Source: Oreocharis arfaki
Lineage: Eukaryota > Chordata > Aves > Passeriformes > Paramythiidae
Reading direction: 5' to 3'
Length of the DNA: 64,000 nucleotides
Assembly (NCBI GenBank): GCA_013398015.1
Contig: VZRR01013719.1
Span: 585,327-649,326, forward strand
The notes beneath the pieces are model-generated. The model had not been told where the DNA came from, did not search any database, and saw only the letters and a list, made by a program, of their open reading frames with translations. Made by a program: the position numbers and the translations under genes. Numbering within the stretch: position 1 is the stretch's first letter; each line of letters opens with the position of its first letter. Below, one piece after another: positions 12,791 to 26,529 of the stretch.

Positions 12791-15590
12791 TGACATTGTT
12801 CCTCAGCAAGTTGAAAACCAAAGGGAGTTTGGGGGGTTTTGTTTCACTTGTTTTCTCTTCATGAATGTAGAATTTATTTAGGGATATCACCAAAGGAGGC
12901 ATTGTACTGTGTATGTGAATTCTGGCCATAAAGGGAGCGTAAGTGGATTGATTATATTGGGAAAAATGCATTCATATCTTTTGTTATACTTTTGGCTGCT
13001 GTTCATGATTTCTGTAGGTTAGATGCATCTTGGGCTTCACCTGGTATAATCATTCAGTTTTATATTCTGCAGTTTATTAATCAAGCTTCATTCTTTTAAA
13101 CATAATGCTTTTTATTATCAATCAGAGAGAAAATTTCAGCAGGAGTAAAAAAAAAATCCAAATTAATTTGCTCAATCTGTATTTCAGAGTTAACTATGAC
13201 TCACTATGAAGAAACATTATTTAGCTTTGTATTCATAAATGTCTGAAGTCAAAGTAGCATAGCCTATGTAGTCTCTTTGAGTGTTACCTTCGTAGAAGAA
13301 TATCAACTGAATTCTAGTGTTTAAATGGATATGACTGCCCGAATTTGCCCAGTGAAATATTTATTGGCATGTTCCATATAACTGAACTTAGAATATGTTA
13401 TAGTATTGCATAAGTCTTTTTTAGGCTTAATCACCCTTATTTATCATAAAAAGATCAGATCCTGTGCTCCCCAAACTCCATTTGATTTCCCTATCAAGAA
13501 ATGAGAGTTGCTCCTTTAGAAGTGTCATTTGAATACTGGAGCTGCGTGGAAGGAAGATGTACAAGATAATGTCTGTTTCTGGTATGGTCATGGTTTACAA
13601 AGCTGATTAAAGATTTTTTTTGAGTTTTTCCTACTGGAAAGATAACTTGGAGTGAGACTCTCCATGTGCTGGATCAAGGTGGTCATGGGAGATGGCTCTG
13701 AGCTGTCATGTTATGCTTTAATGGGAATTTCTGAAGCATGGACTTGCTCTCACGCTTGTTCTGGGCTTCAGCAACAGCTGGCAGGGCAGTGTGACATGAG
13801 AAGCAGGTGAGTTAAGTGTGATCATTGCCTGCAGTCAGCAGGGATGCTCTTTGGGAGCGTTGTTGGGACTCCAGCCAAGAGTAACTGGACTGGCAAGGCA
13901 TCAAAACAACAGATGAGCCAAAGGAACAAAATCAATGTGCCTTGCACATGTGAAGAAATGCAGCCAGCCATATCATTTCTCTCTTGCTGTGATTGAAAGG
14001 AATTGATACAGCAGATACAAAGTGATGCAGTAGGTAGGGCTAGAGTGAGCACAGAAAGGAAAAGTCACACTCTGTAAGTGAGGTGCCGTGGTCTACTTAC
14101 ATCAGGGACCAGAGCAGTGACTTCGTTTTGATGCCTGAAACAAATAATGCAGGCTTGGGCTCTCTGCTAATGTTAGGATCCTTAAGACTTTCATTAAAAC
14201 AAGAGTAACAATGAACAATGCAACTAGTCATGATCTGACAGGAAACTCATTTCTGAAAACACGGTCTGTAATATCCTGCAGTTTACTCATGTAATCTCAG
14301 ATAGGTAGATGCTCTTCTTTTTGTTAAAACATGTTAACACAAGTGTGGAGAAAGATAATAGCACTCCTCTGCAAATTTCCTATGAGATCCACAAAACTAC
14401 TTGTTGCTTTTCAGGTGTCAGGTGGGATAAAGTGCACCATAGAAGATATCCACAATCTGTAGTCTAGACTCCAGTGCTGTTTGCAGAAAAATACTGTGCA
14501 TGTTAAACCTTGTGTTTTCTTTGCATGTTCTAGGCAGTTATCCAGTAATTTACTTTTTCTGTGTAGATCAGCTGCATAACTTAGAGGAGCCTTCAATTCT
14601 TATGGCATTTGTGTACCTTTCTGGACCTGATATTCAGTTTCAAATTTCTTAGTTTGGTTTCTTCCAAGATTGTTTTCTTGAGACACTATATCCTAAGTAA
14701 TTGTTGATTTTTGCAGTAGCCCAAGTTGATAAACAATCCATTTAGCATCTGAAATTCAGCACATTTATTAAATGAGTTTTATTATATTCTAACTTTATGG
14801 TATTTTTTGGAAGCATATTCTGTTTAGTATCAGAGGAAAAGCAGTATATTTATCTTCCAGAATACTTGGTTAGTTCTGTTTATAGCACTTTGATTACAGT
14901 AAGCACGATATGCCTATTTGTTCCAAAGTATGAATAGGTGTAAAGTAAGTTTGCAAAATTAAAATGATTATTCTTTTTGGCACTTATGCATAACCTGCTG
15001 CAGCTGTCTTCACGCACCACACAATTTTTCATCTTGCGAATTGATCTGAAGAGAAACAGATTTGCTGTTATGTTCAGCATTTTCCCAAATGAGCAGAATT
15101 AAACTAAAATAGGAAAATACTGGCACTGAGACATAGCAATCGTTGTCATAGCTGACAACTGAAAATAAGTAAAAGGGTGATAATTTGAAGAATTTTCTGA
15201 CTGTATATATATACAATAACAACAGCAGATCCATAATGAACTTGCAGCTAAATAGTGGAATTTTTTTAAGTATCAGAGGATATAAGTGAAGAAAATTATA
15301 GCTTTTTGCACACAGCTGCTTTTACATTTTACACTTGGGATTTAGACTGCAAACCTTTTCGATTGTCTATATTTAAGAAAAGAGAGTAGTTCTATTTATG
15401 CATCATGCTGTGTCTAACAGGTCTCTTTAACAATGAGGTGTTAATTGACTTTTTATCAAACATTTCCAGAGTCTTGAACAAGCCCGTTATGGACATGCTT
15501 GCTACAATAGAGAGCAGAATTCTTACCCTTTTTTCATAATAAAATAATGAACAGCGTTCATAAAAACAATGAGACTAATAATGAGGATGT

Positions 15591-15626
15591 AATATATAGT
15601 ATATAGTATGTATAGTATATATATTT
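15591..15626. repeat. TA/TATAG-rich simple repeat
   Basis: Alternating TATA and TAGTATA units (ATATATAGTATATAGTATG...) over about 36 bases. Confidence 0.75.
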
Positions 15627-18600
15627 ATTAAGCTCAGAAAAACGGCCTCAAAGCTACGATGTATACAGGAAGCCTATGAAAACATGTCTGGAGTGTAGAT
15701 TGAATTATTTGGGCTGATAGTTTCATGGCATCCATATTCTCATTGGACTGGTAGTCTTGATAAAATATTGGTATAAACTCATTTTGCAGAAAGGTAAGGA
15801 ATCAAAGTGGCAAAGGGTATTGGTTTAGTAAATAGAAGAAGTAAATGTCACCTAGCAGACTTTCAAATCTATGGACATTTAATTGATTTTGGTTGGCTGA
15901 TGAACTCGACTTACATGACAATCTGTTTTTTCTTCCACACTCTATAAATATTATAAGGCCTGAAAAAAGCAGGAGAAATATTTTGCATATGTGGTCATGC
16001 CCACACTATAATTTTCCTTAGTTTTCTAAACTTGAGGATACATGGGTCAGGTATCTACTGGAATGTGGAGATAGCTAAGAGGCTGACTCTCACAGCCTCA
16101 GAGTATTCAAAGTGTATTTAAAAAGCCCTACTTCATGAGGGAAATGTTTTTTTCCAGCTTAGTAATTGCAGCGCAGATTTAGAATGTGTTGAGTGAATGC
16201 TCTCCTAAAAGCAGGCCATCCTTTTCAAGTTATTTCCTCTTTAATATCTGTTGCTGTGACAATTCATTAGGAGGCAGTACTGGTTTTCTGGGCAGTTTGA
16301 GTTTGGCATTTTTTTTGTTGTTGTTTTTTGTACTATAAATCCCCATCAGACTGTGCCTGCTATTTCTCATTCACCTTGAAAAGCTTTTCTCAACGAATTT
16401 TTTGGTTTTTCCACAGCAGCTTTGCCCTGTATTATCGTTTCTCAGCAGATAATGAAGCATTTCAGACCTCCTAAGGAGTAGAGTTGATCTGTTCCTGAAT
16501 TCACACTATCAGATACACACTGCTGTTTTCCCACAGACTAATGAATAACACAGCATTCCACCAGTTTTTGCTGCCCTCCACACCTTTCAATAACATGCAA
16601 CTTCTTTGATATCATTCACACAATCCTTCACTGAAATATATTGGTTCTTGGATGAAAAAATTATTTTCGGAGCCTCTTCTGCCTTAGCTTTCAGTAGTTA
16701 CTTTCTGAAGGAACTGTATTCAGTGTTTTGGCAACAGTTTTTCCTGCCACATTTTTTATCCTGTTAGTGCTACATTCAGGCTGGTGTATGGGATATTGAA
16801 ATTGCCCAAACCTTTTTGCAGTCGACTGCTTGACAGTGTGTTTCCTTTCTTTTATTCACGTTCTTGCATTTGAAGAATGATTGATGCCTCTGCAGATACT
16901 GTGCAGCAAAATGAGATTATAAAATCCTAATTCTGCTCTGCATTCAACAAGAAACAGCTGTCTGCTGCTCCAGGAAAGCAGGGCTCTATCGTGTGTAGTC
17001 GTGACTTGGGAAGACCATACCATTTCTCCTTCCTCATTTTGTTTCTTGCTTTATATACTCAGTATGATGCCGTGTTTTATGGAATATCCCTTGGATCAGT
17101 TGGGGTCAGCTGTCTTGGCTGTGTCTCCTCCCAATTTCTTGTGCCATCTCCCTCTCCTCACTGCAGGCACAGTATAAGAAGCAGAAAAGGCCTTGATGCT
17201 GTATAAGTGCTGCTCAGCAATAACAGAAACATCTCTGTGTTATCAGCACTGCCTCCAGACCACATCAAAACCACAGCCACATACAAGCTGCTGTGAAGAA
17301 AATTAACTTTACCTCAGCCAAAATCATCGTGGAGTCTAAACCTAACAGTTTCAGGTATCCCAGAAATTGCACTAGGTGCACTCTTGTTGGCCTGCACAGG
17401 AGTTCATAATGTGGGGCACCGATTACAAGCACCATGTCCCACAGGAAATGTTAATTACTTGCTGAAATGAAGCAATGCAAGGGAAAAACCTTAGCCCTAC
17501 ATGTTTTCTCTAAGGATAGTTATGGTCGAAATTTTCATGAGGCAATTGTTGCATGGAATATGGAAGTTAAGTGCCTGGAGAACTGTGCCAGGCAGGAGGG
17601 GTCCATTATGTGCATGTGTGAGGAAGACCCAGCTGGGTGCACAACTGCTTTTTGCCAGGGCAGATGCACTGTGGGTTTTAAGTCTTTGGAAGCTCAGAGG
17701 CAGAATCTTTCTTCAAGCTCTCGTTAGTCTGAGGGAGTTCTGCTTTGCCTCTTAGACATAACCTGGTGCTAAAGATCGTCTCAAAAATCTTTCCTGCTGT
17801 GGTTGAGATCACAAGCCTCATTGCTGTATTTGCTTGTGTATGCTTTCCAAAAGATATTTTTGTAACAGTCTTGGCTATGGCACCTTGATGTTTTCCTTTT
17901 TCCACTGTGTGTTGTACTATTTTATTTTATTTTAAGTTAAAAAGGAGAAGTTCAAAAGATAGCAACAGTGTGAAACTGTGCTGGCAAAAAGAACTCAGGA
18001 TAATGTAACAAAAATTTGAGGTACAATAGATGATGCCGTATTGTTTTTAAAGCGATTTTGTTAAATAAAGACCTTGCTTTGATAAAATAATAGTTGCTGA
18101 TACTTAAAACCATATTTTTAGAAGCAGATATTTTCACTGACAGTAATGTTAAATATGTACTATATCATATTCAGTGCTGCAGGCTGTGTTCTGGGATGCG
18201 CTAAAATTTTATTTTCAGCTAATGCTCCTGAGCGTCAATCTGCTAGTAGATAGTAAAATGCTTGTAAAGCATATAATAAAGAAAATTTCTGTGAGTTTTT
18301 CCCTAGCAGAGATAATGCAAGTTCTGCCTGTTTTCTAAATTTGGGTCTTTCAGAAGATCTGTACATAGTACTGAAGTAGTGTGTAAGCAGCCAGAAGTTG
18401 TGTATTGCGAATGCAGTTGTTGTAAATACTTGCAATATTGATGTGTATGTGTCTTGTTTCTTCTTCCAATTCTGTTAGACTAGATGATGAGCAATATCAT
18501 TACTTCGAAAGATAATAATTGTAACCTTTTATATGAGGAAAATGGGATCACACTCTACTTTTTTTGTCCTGTATTTCTGTATTTATTTGGATTTACAAAC

Positions 18601-19684
18601 ACATTAGTACTGAGAGAGTGCAAGTTTATCTCGCTGGTTATACCCTTTAGAACCTCTGAACTCTACACAATCTAAATAATTTCTGCACTCTTATACTGTT
18701 ATCATCTAATTACTAGAGGTCCTGTTTTTTTTTATTTTCAGAATAAGTGTTGTGAATGTACCACCGGATTTCCAAAAGTTTTCTTGTAACATGGCTTGTG
18801 GGGTTCTTTTTTTCCTTACTTATACTCCAGATTAGTGAACTTCCCGAGCTAAATGTTTCCATGCTTGAAGGATGTAAAAAGAGAGTTCTTCAGTTACAGT
18901 CATATAACCAGCTAGTTGGCTGGTTAGTTTGCTAGGTTTTTTATTTTTCAACAGTTCGGTCTGTTAATTTGAGTTTCTCCTCTTGGATGTTTATCAGAAC
19001 AACACAAAACTACACAATTGATGTTTTTTCTTTAAATATGTTGTTGAGACTTACATGAGCGCATGAAATTTCCTGGGGACAGCTTGCAGCCTGCCTATTG
19101 GACCTGGGCTTGGCTACAGTGTTAGCTATTAGGGTCACTTTCATGCAGGTCAAATTGAGTTATAGTGATTATTTCAGTGAGTGGTAACTATATTCTTTCC
19201 TCCCCCAGTTAATACCAGAACTGCTGTGGTTTTAGCTGACCCGGTACAAAAGATGTATGGATGGGGAGTGTGCTTTCCTTTTCCAGTGGATGTCTGTTGT
19301 ACTTTCTTTTTCATCTCTCCCAGATCAAGAGCTCTGCAATAATGCTCTAAACTGATATTTCTCTGATGTTGTTTTGTATGATTAAAATTATGATGTTTCA
19401 TAGCTGTTTCTCAAATGAAAAGGAATGACCTCACAGGGTCTTCAGTAAAAAGACTTAAAAGAGTCAGAAAATGATGAAATGGCCTTCTGTGCAGGGAGCT
19501 ATTCAAATTTCTATGCAATGTCGTTGGATACATTAATTTGTTTATGCAGCAACTTAGAAAATGTTATTGAAAATACCACACATGACGAAGGAAAATTGAG
19601 TTTCATTATTTGAATGTAATTATCTTACACTATGTGAAACAGCCTTTTCTTGTCATGAGGAAAGTAGAAGCGTTAAGCCTATTA

Positions 19685-19710
19685 TAACATCTCTTTGATG
19701 TTTTTTGTAG
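19685..19710 (+). promoter_or_regulatory. 3' splice site (acceptor) of the coiled-coil exon
   Basis: The sequence just before the exon is T-rich (CTCTTTGATGTTTTTTGTAG) and ends in the obligatory AG. A TATAAC at 19684-19689 is a plausible branch-point core at a usual distance. This acceptor sets the exon start at 19711 and gives a frame that stays open to the donor. Confidence 0.65.
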
Positions 19711-19794
19711 GATGGAATAAAAGATGAATGCTCAGTGCTGAAGCTGCAGCTGAAGGAGAGAGATGAACTCATAGCCCAGCTTCGGGAGGAGCTG
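19711..19794 (+). CDS. CCSER1: Internal coding exon, coiled-coil segment; tentatively CCSER1 (coiled-coil serine-rich protein 1)
   Basis: This is an 84-bp exon (28 whole codons) between a pyrimidine-rich acceptor ending TTTTTTGTAG and the donor CTG|GTAAGC. Only one frame is open across it; the other two hit stops within the first five codons. That frame continues without a stop on both sides of each codon boundary, so the exon looks phase 0 at both ends. The peptide begins DGIKDECSV and continues LKLQLKERDELIAQLREEL. Hydrophobic residues at positions 10, 14, 21, 24 and 28, with acidic and basic residues between, give the a/d spacing of a coiled coil. The gene name rests on my memory of a similar KLQLKEKDEL-type segment in the C-terminal half of CCSER1 (FAM190A), and on the fact that CCSER1 has extremely long introns, which fits one tiny exon in 64 kb. 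Other coiled-coil proteins remain possible. I am fairly sure of the exon and only moderately sure of the name. Confidence 0.6.
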
Positions 19795-19800
19795 GTAAGC
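19792..19800 (+). promoter_or_regulatory. 5' splice site (donor) of the coiled-coil exon
   Basis: CTG|GTAAGC matches the vertebrate donor consensus at +1 to +5. Reading through it gives a low-complexity serine, glycine and phenylalanine peptide unlike the coiled coil, which supports ending the exon here. Confidence 0.65.
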
Positions 19801-21291
19801 AGCAGAAGCAGTGGGGTTTTTTGTGTGGGTGGTTTTGAGTTCATTTACCTGATACTGGCACTCCAAGACCAGAAATTAAAGAAATACAATTTCCCACCTG
19901 CTACAGAATTACCAGCCTAAAGCTATGTTAATAATTCAGATAAACACTGATAACACTGACTGTACTTTTCTAGGGGCTTGTCAGCCTCTGAAGTGGCTAC
20001 TGTCTAGATTCACTGCTTGTAAAAGTTTATTTGAGAAGATGGTGTTGACAGTTGTCTCGGTCAGAGGCAGATAAGCACAGCACTGTTTGCATATGCCAGA
20101 AATCTTGAAGGGCCATGCACATGCCTGATAAACTGTCATTACTTCTCCCATGAGCTGCTGTTCGCATCTATACGATTATTCAGGAGAAAAGGAAATATGT
20201 TTATTTTCTCCATAATAGATATCTTTGCATAAAATAATAAATATTCTTACACTTGCTGAACCTTTAGTTAACATATGAGCTACTAATGCTTGGCTACTAC
20301 TGCTTTAAGAACTGACAAAATACTTTCCAGTGACCGAAGTAAAATACGTGCTACAGCAATTAAAAAAACCGAACAATGAAAACGCGTTTTATTGTTTTGT
20401 TAAGGCTGTGCTAACAGAATTTTAAGATTGTTTTTTTGATGGAATGTGGTTAAAGCATGGATGTCTTCTGTATTTTTAAATAAAGGAGAGGGAGTTTCCA
20501 CCTCCTCTCTCACAGCAGAGAACTTAAACACTCTGCAGAGAAAGCAGGTAAGGTCACTACATTCAGGAAGACATTCAGCACGTACATTCCTTCCATGAAA
20601 GCTGCAGGTGTGTGGGCATCTAGGATTTTGTCTAAGCACCCTTTGGGACAAGGGATTGTTTCCCTAATTGGATCTTAGTTAGCTGATCTACCTCAGGGGT
20701 TTTTTGTGCCTTTCTGTCTCGTGCTTTATGGCTAGCTCAGAACTCGAACAGGATTAATTCAGGTCTAGCTATTGCTGCATATTTTATATACTCACTGAAA
20801 ACACCAGTACACTTTTATACCAAATAACTGAGCTTCAAGTTGCATGGGAAAAATGTAATCCTGCCCAAGAGTGAAAGATTTCTTTGCTATATTAAAATCT
20901 GCAAAATAAATACACATCATCAATATTCTTTGTTTCCTACTTGGCTACATTAAGAAATGATGTATTGTGTAATTATTATCTAAAATTAAATGACAAAATG
21001 GGACACAGGGTACATCAAGCTTCTCCACAGTCCTGGAGCATTAACTTTATATCAGTCTAATTCAGAACATATGCAATTTAACAATAGCATTTAATTTGGT
21101 GGACAATTTTGTCAGTGTAAAATTACTCTGTATTGATACAGGGAGCTGTAGCTCATTTGCTGTTAAGTGTTGTCAAAGTTCCTCTGTGCATGTGTCAGTT
21201 GAAGAAGACCCACTGGGAACTGTCGTAATAGACAAAAACTGCAACTTCCTAGGGCCATGAAATAAGGATTTCTCTATGATTGAAAGTAAGT

Positions 21292-21312
21292 ATCATGGAT
21301 TTAATCCATGAT
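21292..21312. repeat. Near-perfect palindrome, 10-bp arms
   Basis: ATCATGGATT and AATCCATGAT flank a single central T. It could form a cruciform or be a dimeric protein site; nothing nearby tells which. Confidence 0.8.
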
Positions 21313-24300
21313 TAATTGACTTCAGTTTTGATACTCTAAGACTTGTAAAAGGAGTGTAGGGATTCTTGAGACCATATTTAGTCACTTGAAATTAAGTTTT
21401 GAAAGGACTCAGTAGATCTGATTTACTCCTAATTGAACTGAATAAAGCCAGGTTGGTAGGTGAATGTGACAGAAACTACTTTAGTTTATGAAACCTAGAA
21501 AAAAAGGAGTGGGTTCCCACAGGACTGGAAAAAAATGTTGGTTTTTTTTTTTTTGTTTGAATTTCTATGTACAGTCATAGGGATACTTTTTTAATCTCTA
21601 CTGTATCTTCTCTTTCAATATGGCACATCCAGTGCCCTTTTCTGGAGGGGCCCTGGGCCCTGGCTCCATGGTACTTCAAGAGATTTACTCCTGATTGTAT
21701 GAGGTGCTCTTAGGAGCTGCATGCAGGGAAAGTAAGCTCTCTTTTCAGAGCTGTTAAAAATGAATTAAATTAATTGATTGCTAGGAAATTCTGATAATGT
21801 TTTCCTTCCTTGCATAAAATTGGTAGAAAATTGATCTGAAACATGCTTTAATATTCTGCAAATGCTACTCTTATTTATGTGTTTGTAAATATTTGGAAAG
21901 TAAATGTTTACAAAAGTTAAGAGCAGTCATTTTTGGCTAATGAAACTCTATGTGTTTTCACATAGCTGCAGTTTATTACAGATATAGCACTTAATAGAAA
22001 ACTAGCATTTTTGGTTTTCTATCTTAGGGCAGCCCATGTTCCATTTGTCGCTCTGAGTATGGAAATACAAAATTTGTAAATGCAACTTGCCTGTCTTGAA
22101 ATCGTGGCATCATAATGCTAATTCAGAAGTAGCACATAAAAATTGATTTGAGTACGAGTCAGTTTTGTGCTTCTTGAGAAATACATGAAAATCGGTACTT
22201 GCCAGCATTTAAGTTGAATATTGGCATGTAGATGTCAAACCCTTGGTTTAGCTGGTTTTGCTTTAAAACTCTTCAACTAACCTAAAGTGAACTTCGGGTA
22301 GATTTTGGCTCTCTGGGAGCTTTTGCCCCTTGCTTTCTTCTAGATTTGCTAGACTGTGTTTTTTTTCCCCCTAACTTTTAAATACTTTAAAAAAACTATT
22401 TCTACCTCATTTGAGTGCATTATGAAGGAAACCTTGAGCTGAGCTGAGGAAAAGGTCCATGGAGTGTGAGCCAATAAAGCTTTAGAGCTTTTAATTGTTA
22501 CATAGCTTTTTAGGAGAGAAAAGGGTAAATACTTGAGGAATGAAAATAGGGATGTAGATGCTCAGCTGCAATACGCAGGTAGAAAGGATAAAATGCAAGG
22601 AGCCATCACCTACATGCTGGTAAACAAAGAAGAACATAGAATAGTCTCTCATGGATTTTTTTGTTTGTTCTCTTTTTTAAGTGGTTATTTTGTATTGACT
22701 CCTTTTGTCACCAGAAGTGGGTCTGTCTTTGGAGAAATGAATATAGGTAGGTAGGGAAGTGGAATTAATTCTTCTGTGCTCTCATTATCTCCTGAAAAAT
22801 GCTTGCTTCAGAAATTTCAGGTACCCAAACCTGCTCTAAAGCTACCTGGAAGTGGCAAACCTCGGTACGAACTGAAAATTTGGGTTCAAACCATCACTTG
22901 TCTCAAAACTGTACTCGTTTGTGAAAATATTATCCAGGAAAGCAAATTAGGCGTATCCATTCTGCAGGGTATGTGCTCTTTTTTTCTCTTTTCTTCTTTT
23001 GTCTCCCTAAAATGACCAAAATAAATTAACATCTTAGTTTTCGTTGGACACAAAGATGTTTGAAACCTCAGCTGTCTCATACCCAGCTTTGCCTGCAACT
23101 GCATCCTTACATATATTTTCCCAAATCGATCTTTTTCCACTGCAGTGTGAGCACTTAGAATGACTTTAAGCAGAAAATATTTTCATGCTATATTGGCAAA
23201 AGTAACTGACTGCTGTTTATGGTAGCATTTATTCTATTGCTGTCATTGGTACAGAGACATTCATGCTGAAAAATGGGCGTTAACAACATTATCCTTTCAA
23301 CCTTGATTCCCTGTGTGACTTGAAGTCATGTGTTGTGCCACCAAAGAGAAAAACATAGTGAGGCAGTTTGAGTGGATTTGAGTGGAACTGGAGTCAAAGT
23401 TAGGTGAGGGAATTAATCCCCCTTGTAGCCCAGCTGTTGGGGGTATTTTTCTGCCGTGGAGGTGGCTCTTTATCAAATGTTAGACTTTCTACGTTTATGG
23501 AATAGCGAGGTACAATGCTAAGTGGGCTTTACTTCAAGCTGTAGAAGTTACTGCTTTAGAACTAGATACTCTGGAATCAGCTCAACAAGACGTAACTGCC
23601 CTATTTTTATTTTTTAAACTTTTCTTCTCATCTTTGCAAATCATAAATAAGCTCTACTTCCTTGCCCAAAACTTATGTTAAATGATTTGAGAGGGCGTGG
23701 GTCTTGTGCTGTGGTTTGTGGGAGGGGGTTGGTGGGTGGTTGTTTTTGGTGAGGAGGAGTTTTCTGTATTTTTTCATTTAGTTGTATCCTAAATACAGTG
23801 TATTCCTGGAGGGCAAGAGTGGTGGTAAGCTTAGGTGTTTTCTGCAGGTTGATTTCAATAATGTACAATTAGCCAATTTCTCAGTTTTTGAAGTATGATG
23901 AAGATGAGTACTTGTTATTCAGCTTTGAAGTGTATCAGAAAACCCTAGATGCCTTTGAATCCTGCTGAGGAACTATTTATGAAAGACACTTAGGTTAAGT
24001 GTAAAAATCACCTTAAAATGTAGTTATACCAGCACAGATCCCTTGAATTTTATAGTCTTAACATCACAACTTGTTTTGACAGGCAAAGAATTAAGATTTG
24101 GATAAATTTTCGTGAACACATTGGGAAAATTATTTTTTGGATTGTTGTGAAAAAGAGAAATTTTCATTAGTCCAGGCCATTTTCAAAATTTTAAAAACAG
24201 TTGTCCTTGAAATTTTAAAGAAATCAAATAGCTCCCATGTGAAAAGGATAGTAGTTCTTATTTTTGGAAAAAGCAATCTGGATTAATCTTTACTCTGATT

Positions 24301-26529
24301 ACTCATTTGCTTACATTCTGCTGGTTTGTACTATTATTTCATGTTGGCTGTTTTTATGAGAATATAATACAGACCTGTGGGTAATTTACGTAACAACCAA
24401 CATTTGTAAGTAGTTTCAAATCCTCTTTCTTCACCGTATTTAGGGAAAATTAGAAGTAGAAAAGAAATAGATTAGGTGTACTTAAACATTATTAAAGTGT
24501 CAGGCTTTTCCCTCCTTTTTTGCAGGAGAATTAATTGCACATATTCCAGAAAAGGCTTATCTGAGCAGTAATTACTCTCTGAATCAGTTCCACAAGACAG
24601 ACATGGAGTGTGAAAATGGCAATATCCTATAACCCACAATGGGGATTAGGCTCCAATTCCTTGTCTACACCAGTCCCTTGATGAAAAGCTGCCAGTCAGA
24701 CAGGATCTTCAATATTCCTTGGCACTTGTAGAGGTGATTCTGCATATGAATTTAAGTTCCTACTACAAAACGTTGTCATATCGTGGTGTTTGGCATAGAT
24801 AAAAAAATGTGTCACTAGCACAGAGTGTATTCCTGGTCTCTCTGAGGCTCTGCTCTGGAGCATTTCGTAAAAATAACGCTGCAAAATGAGCAGACTTGAA
24901 ATACAAAATTTGTCCCAAGTCTCTCTTGAGACACAGTGCCAAGGCTTGCCCTCCTTCAATAATAATGCACTCTGTGTGCTTATCTTTGGCAGGAGTGTCA
25001 CTTGTAGACAGCTGCCTTCATGAGATGTGCGGTGTTTTACTGATGGGTCTGTACTTCTAGTATAAGCAGGCAATTCTGATCTGGCCTTAGGCCAAAATCT
25101 TGGAAAACTTTATTTTTTGGTCTGTCTGAAGGACAAAATGTATTTCTCAATGTCACCTGTCCTTTTTTTCACCTAATTTTTAAAAGCAATTTTTACTCTG
25201 TTAAAAATCTAAAGATAGCTGACATCAGGTGGATTTTAGGACAAATGGAAATGACGTCTTGGAGGCGTGGTGGGAAAGAAGGCTGTGTGTTGCAGTTCAG
25301 CTTTGTTGATGGTCTCCTTTGTAGAATGAAAGTTGGCTAAAAAGTATTGAAATACATTGCTGTTTGATGCGGCCCTGAGTTTGTGATACTAGATAAATTC
25401 TCAAAGAAGTACTCAAGTTTGAGCTGGCATGAGAACGACTGCTGTCAGTATCCACTAGTGAAGTACTATGGCGTAGGTGTGTTTATAAGAGCTCGGAGAA
25501 AGGTAATGTTGCTTAAAAACAAATACACGTGTGCTGGGAAGCTTGGTTTGCTTCTGAAGATCAGCATTTCAATTTCTATGATTAACAGCTTCAGTTTGCT
25601 GCTAAAGGCACGTGTGTGGCACATTTGTATTGTAGTCATCCATTGTGAATGACTTTCAGATTGATAAGTGCATTATCCTCAGCTCTGCACTACAGTGTTG
25701 AAGGAATCAAGTGGTAGTGTTGTTTCTTCCAATAGTTATTGTTCTGATTGGGGAAATATTTTTGTTTTTCATGACTTGGGGAATATCTGTGTAATTTGCT
25801 AAGGATCTGATGAAGAATAATCTTTTTTTTTGGTTTCTCCTTTCTCCCCTCAATCTTAATTTAGTGTCTTGTCTGGTTTCCTTTGCCATAGCTGGGCATA
25901 ATTCACAGAAAAGTCTGTGCTTGCACATGAGTATAGCAAACATCACAAATGAAGAATCATCTGCATTTTAATACCAAAATATAGTTTTTGTTTGCATGCT
26001 AGTGAAGTTTTTTAAGGAAGGGTGTAATGCAGTTTTCATCCTCAGTGAATATTTTTTTCATTCACTCTCAGAATATTTCAGAATTTAAAGTCATCAAATA
26101 TTTTTGTCTGTAAATAAGACATTTTTGTTCACACATGAGAATTTTTAGGAAAAAAAAATTGAAAGTAGTTTGATGTAAGGACTGAGAAACTGTTCCTAAG
26201 ACACCAAAAGCTGAACTGCAGTCTCTGTCCGTTTTTCTAAATAAGTAACCTAACAAGAAATTAGTTGCATCAAAGTATTTCTTACATCTCACTAATATTG
26301 CTTCTCAGAAACTGATTCCACAGGTCCTCTCCAAGTTTTGTATATTTTTTTTGTTGTTCTCTGATTATTGGATTTCAGATTGTTATTTGAAATGCAGAAG
26401 ATTGAAGAGATTCAACAAAGAATCCATTTCAAATTCTGTTTCAAAGACTGAGCACTTTCTCACTGAAAATACTTTCTGTGCTTTGGCATCATGAATATTG
26501 CATGGTTCAAAGGATGCTCAAACACTTCC

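Larger units (their letters stand above)
1..19710 (+). other. Intronic sequence upstream of the exon (continues beyond the window)
   Basis: I see no other supportable exon on either strand here. Open frames are short (below about 110 codons), AT-rich, and have no recognisable domains. The stretch holds a candidate conserved non-coding block near 8100-8640, a small palindromic cluster near 9866-9894, an old LINE near 12060-12790 and short AT repeats (for example 15591-15626). Apart from these, 1-8100 and 13000-19680 show nothing I can name. Calling it an intron is an inference from the exon's acceptor orientation. Confidence 0.5.

Noticed and set aside
18470..18490. GTTAGACTAGATGATGAG, resembling the CR1 3' word GGTTGGACTAGATGATC
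   Set aside because: The match is too short and there is no CR1 body or 8-bp terminal repeat beside it.
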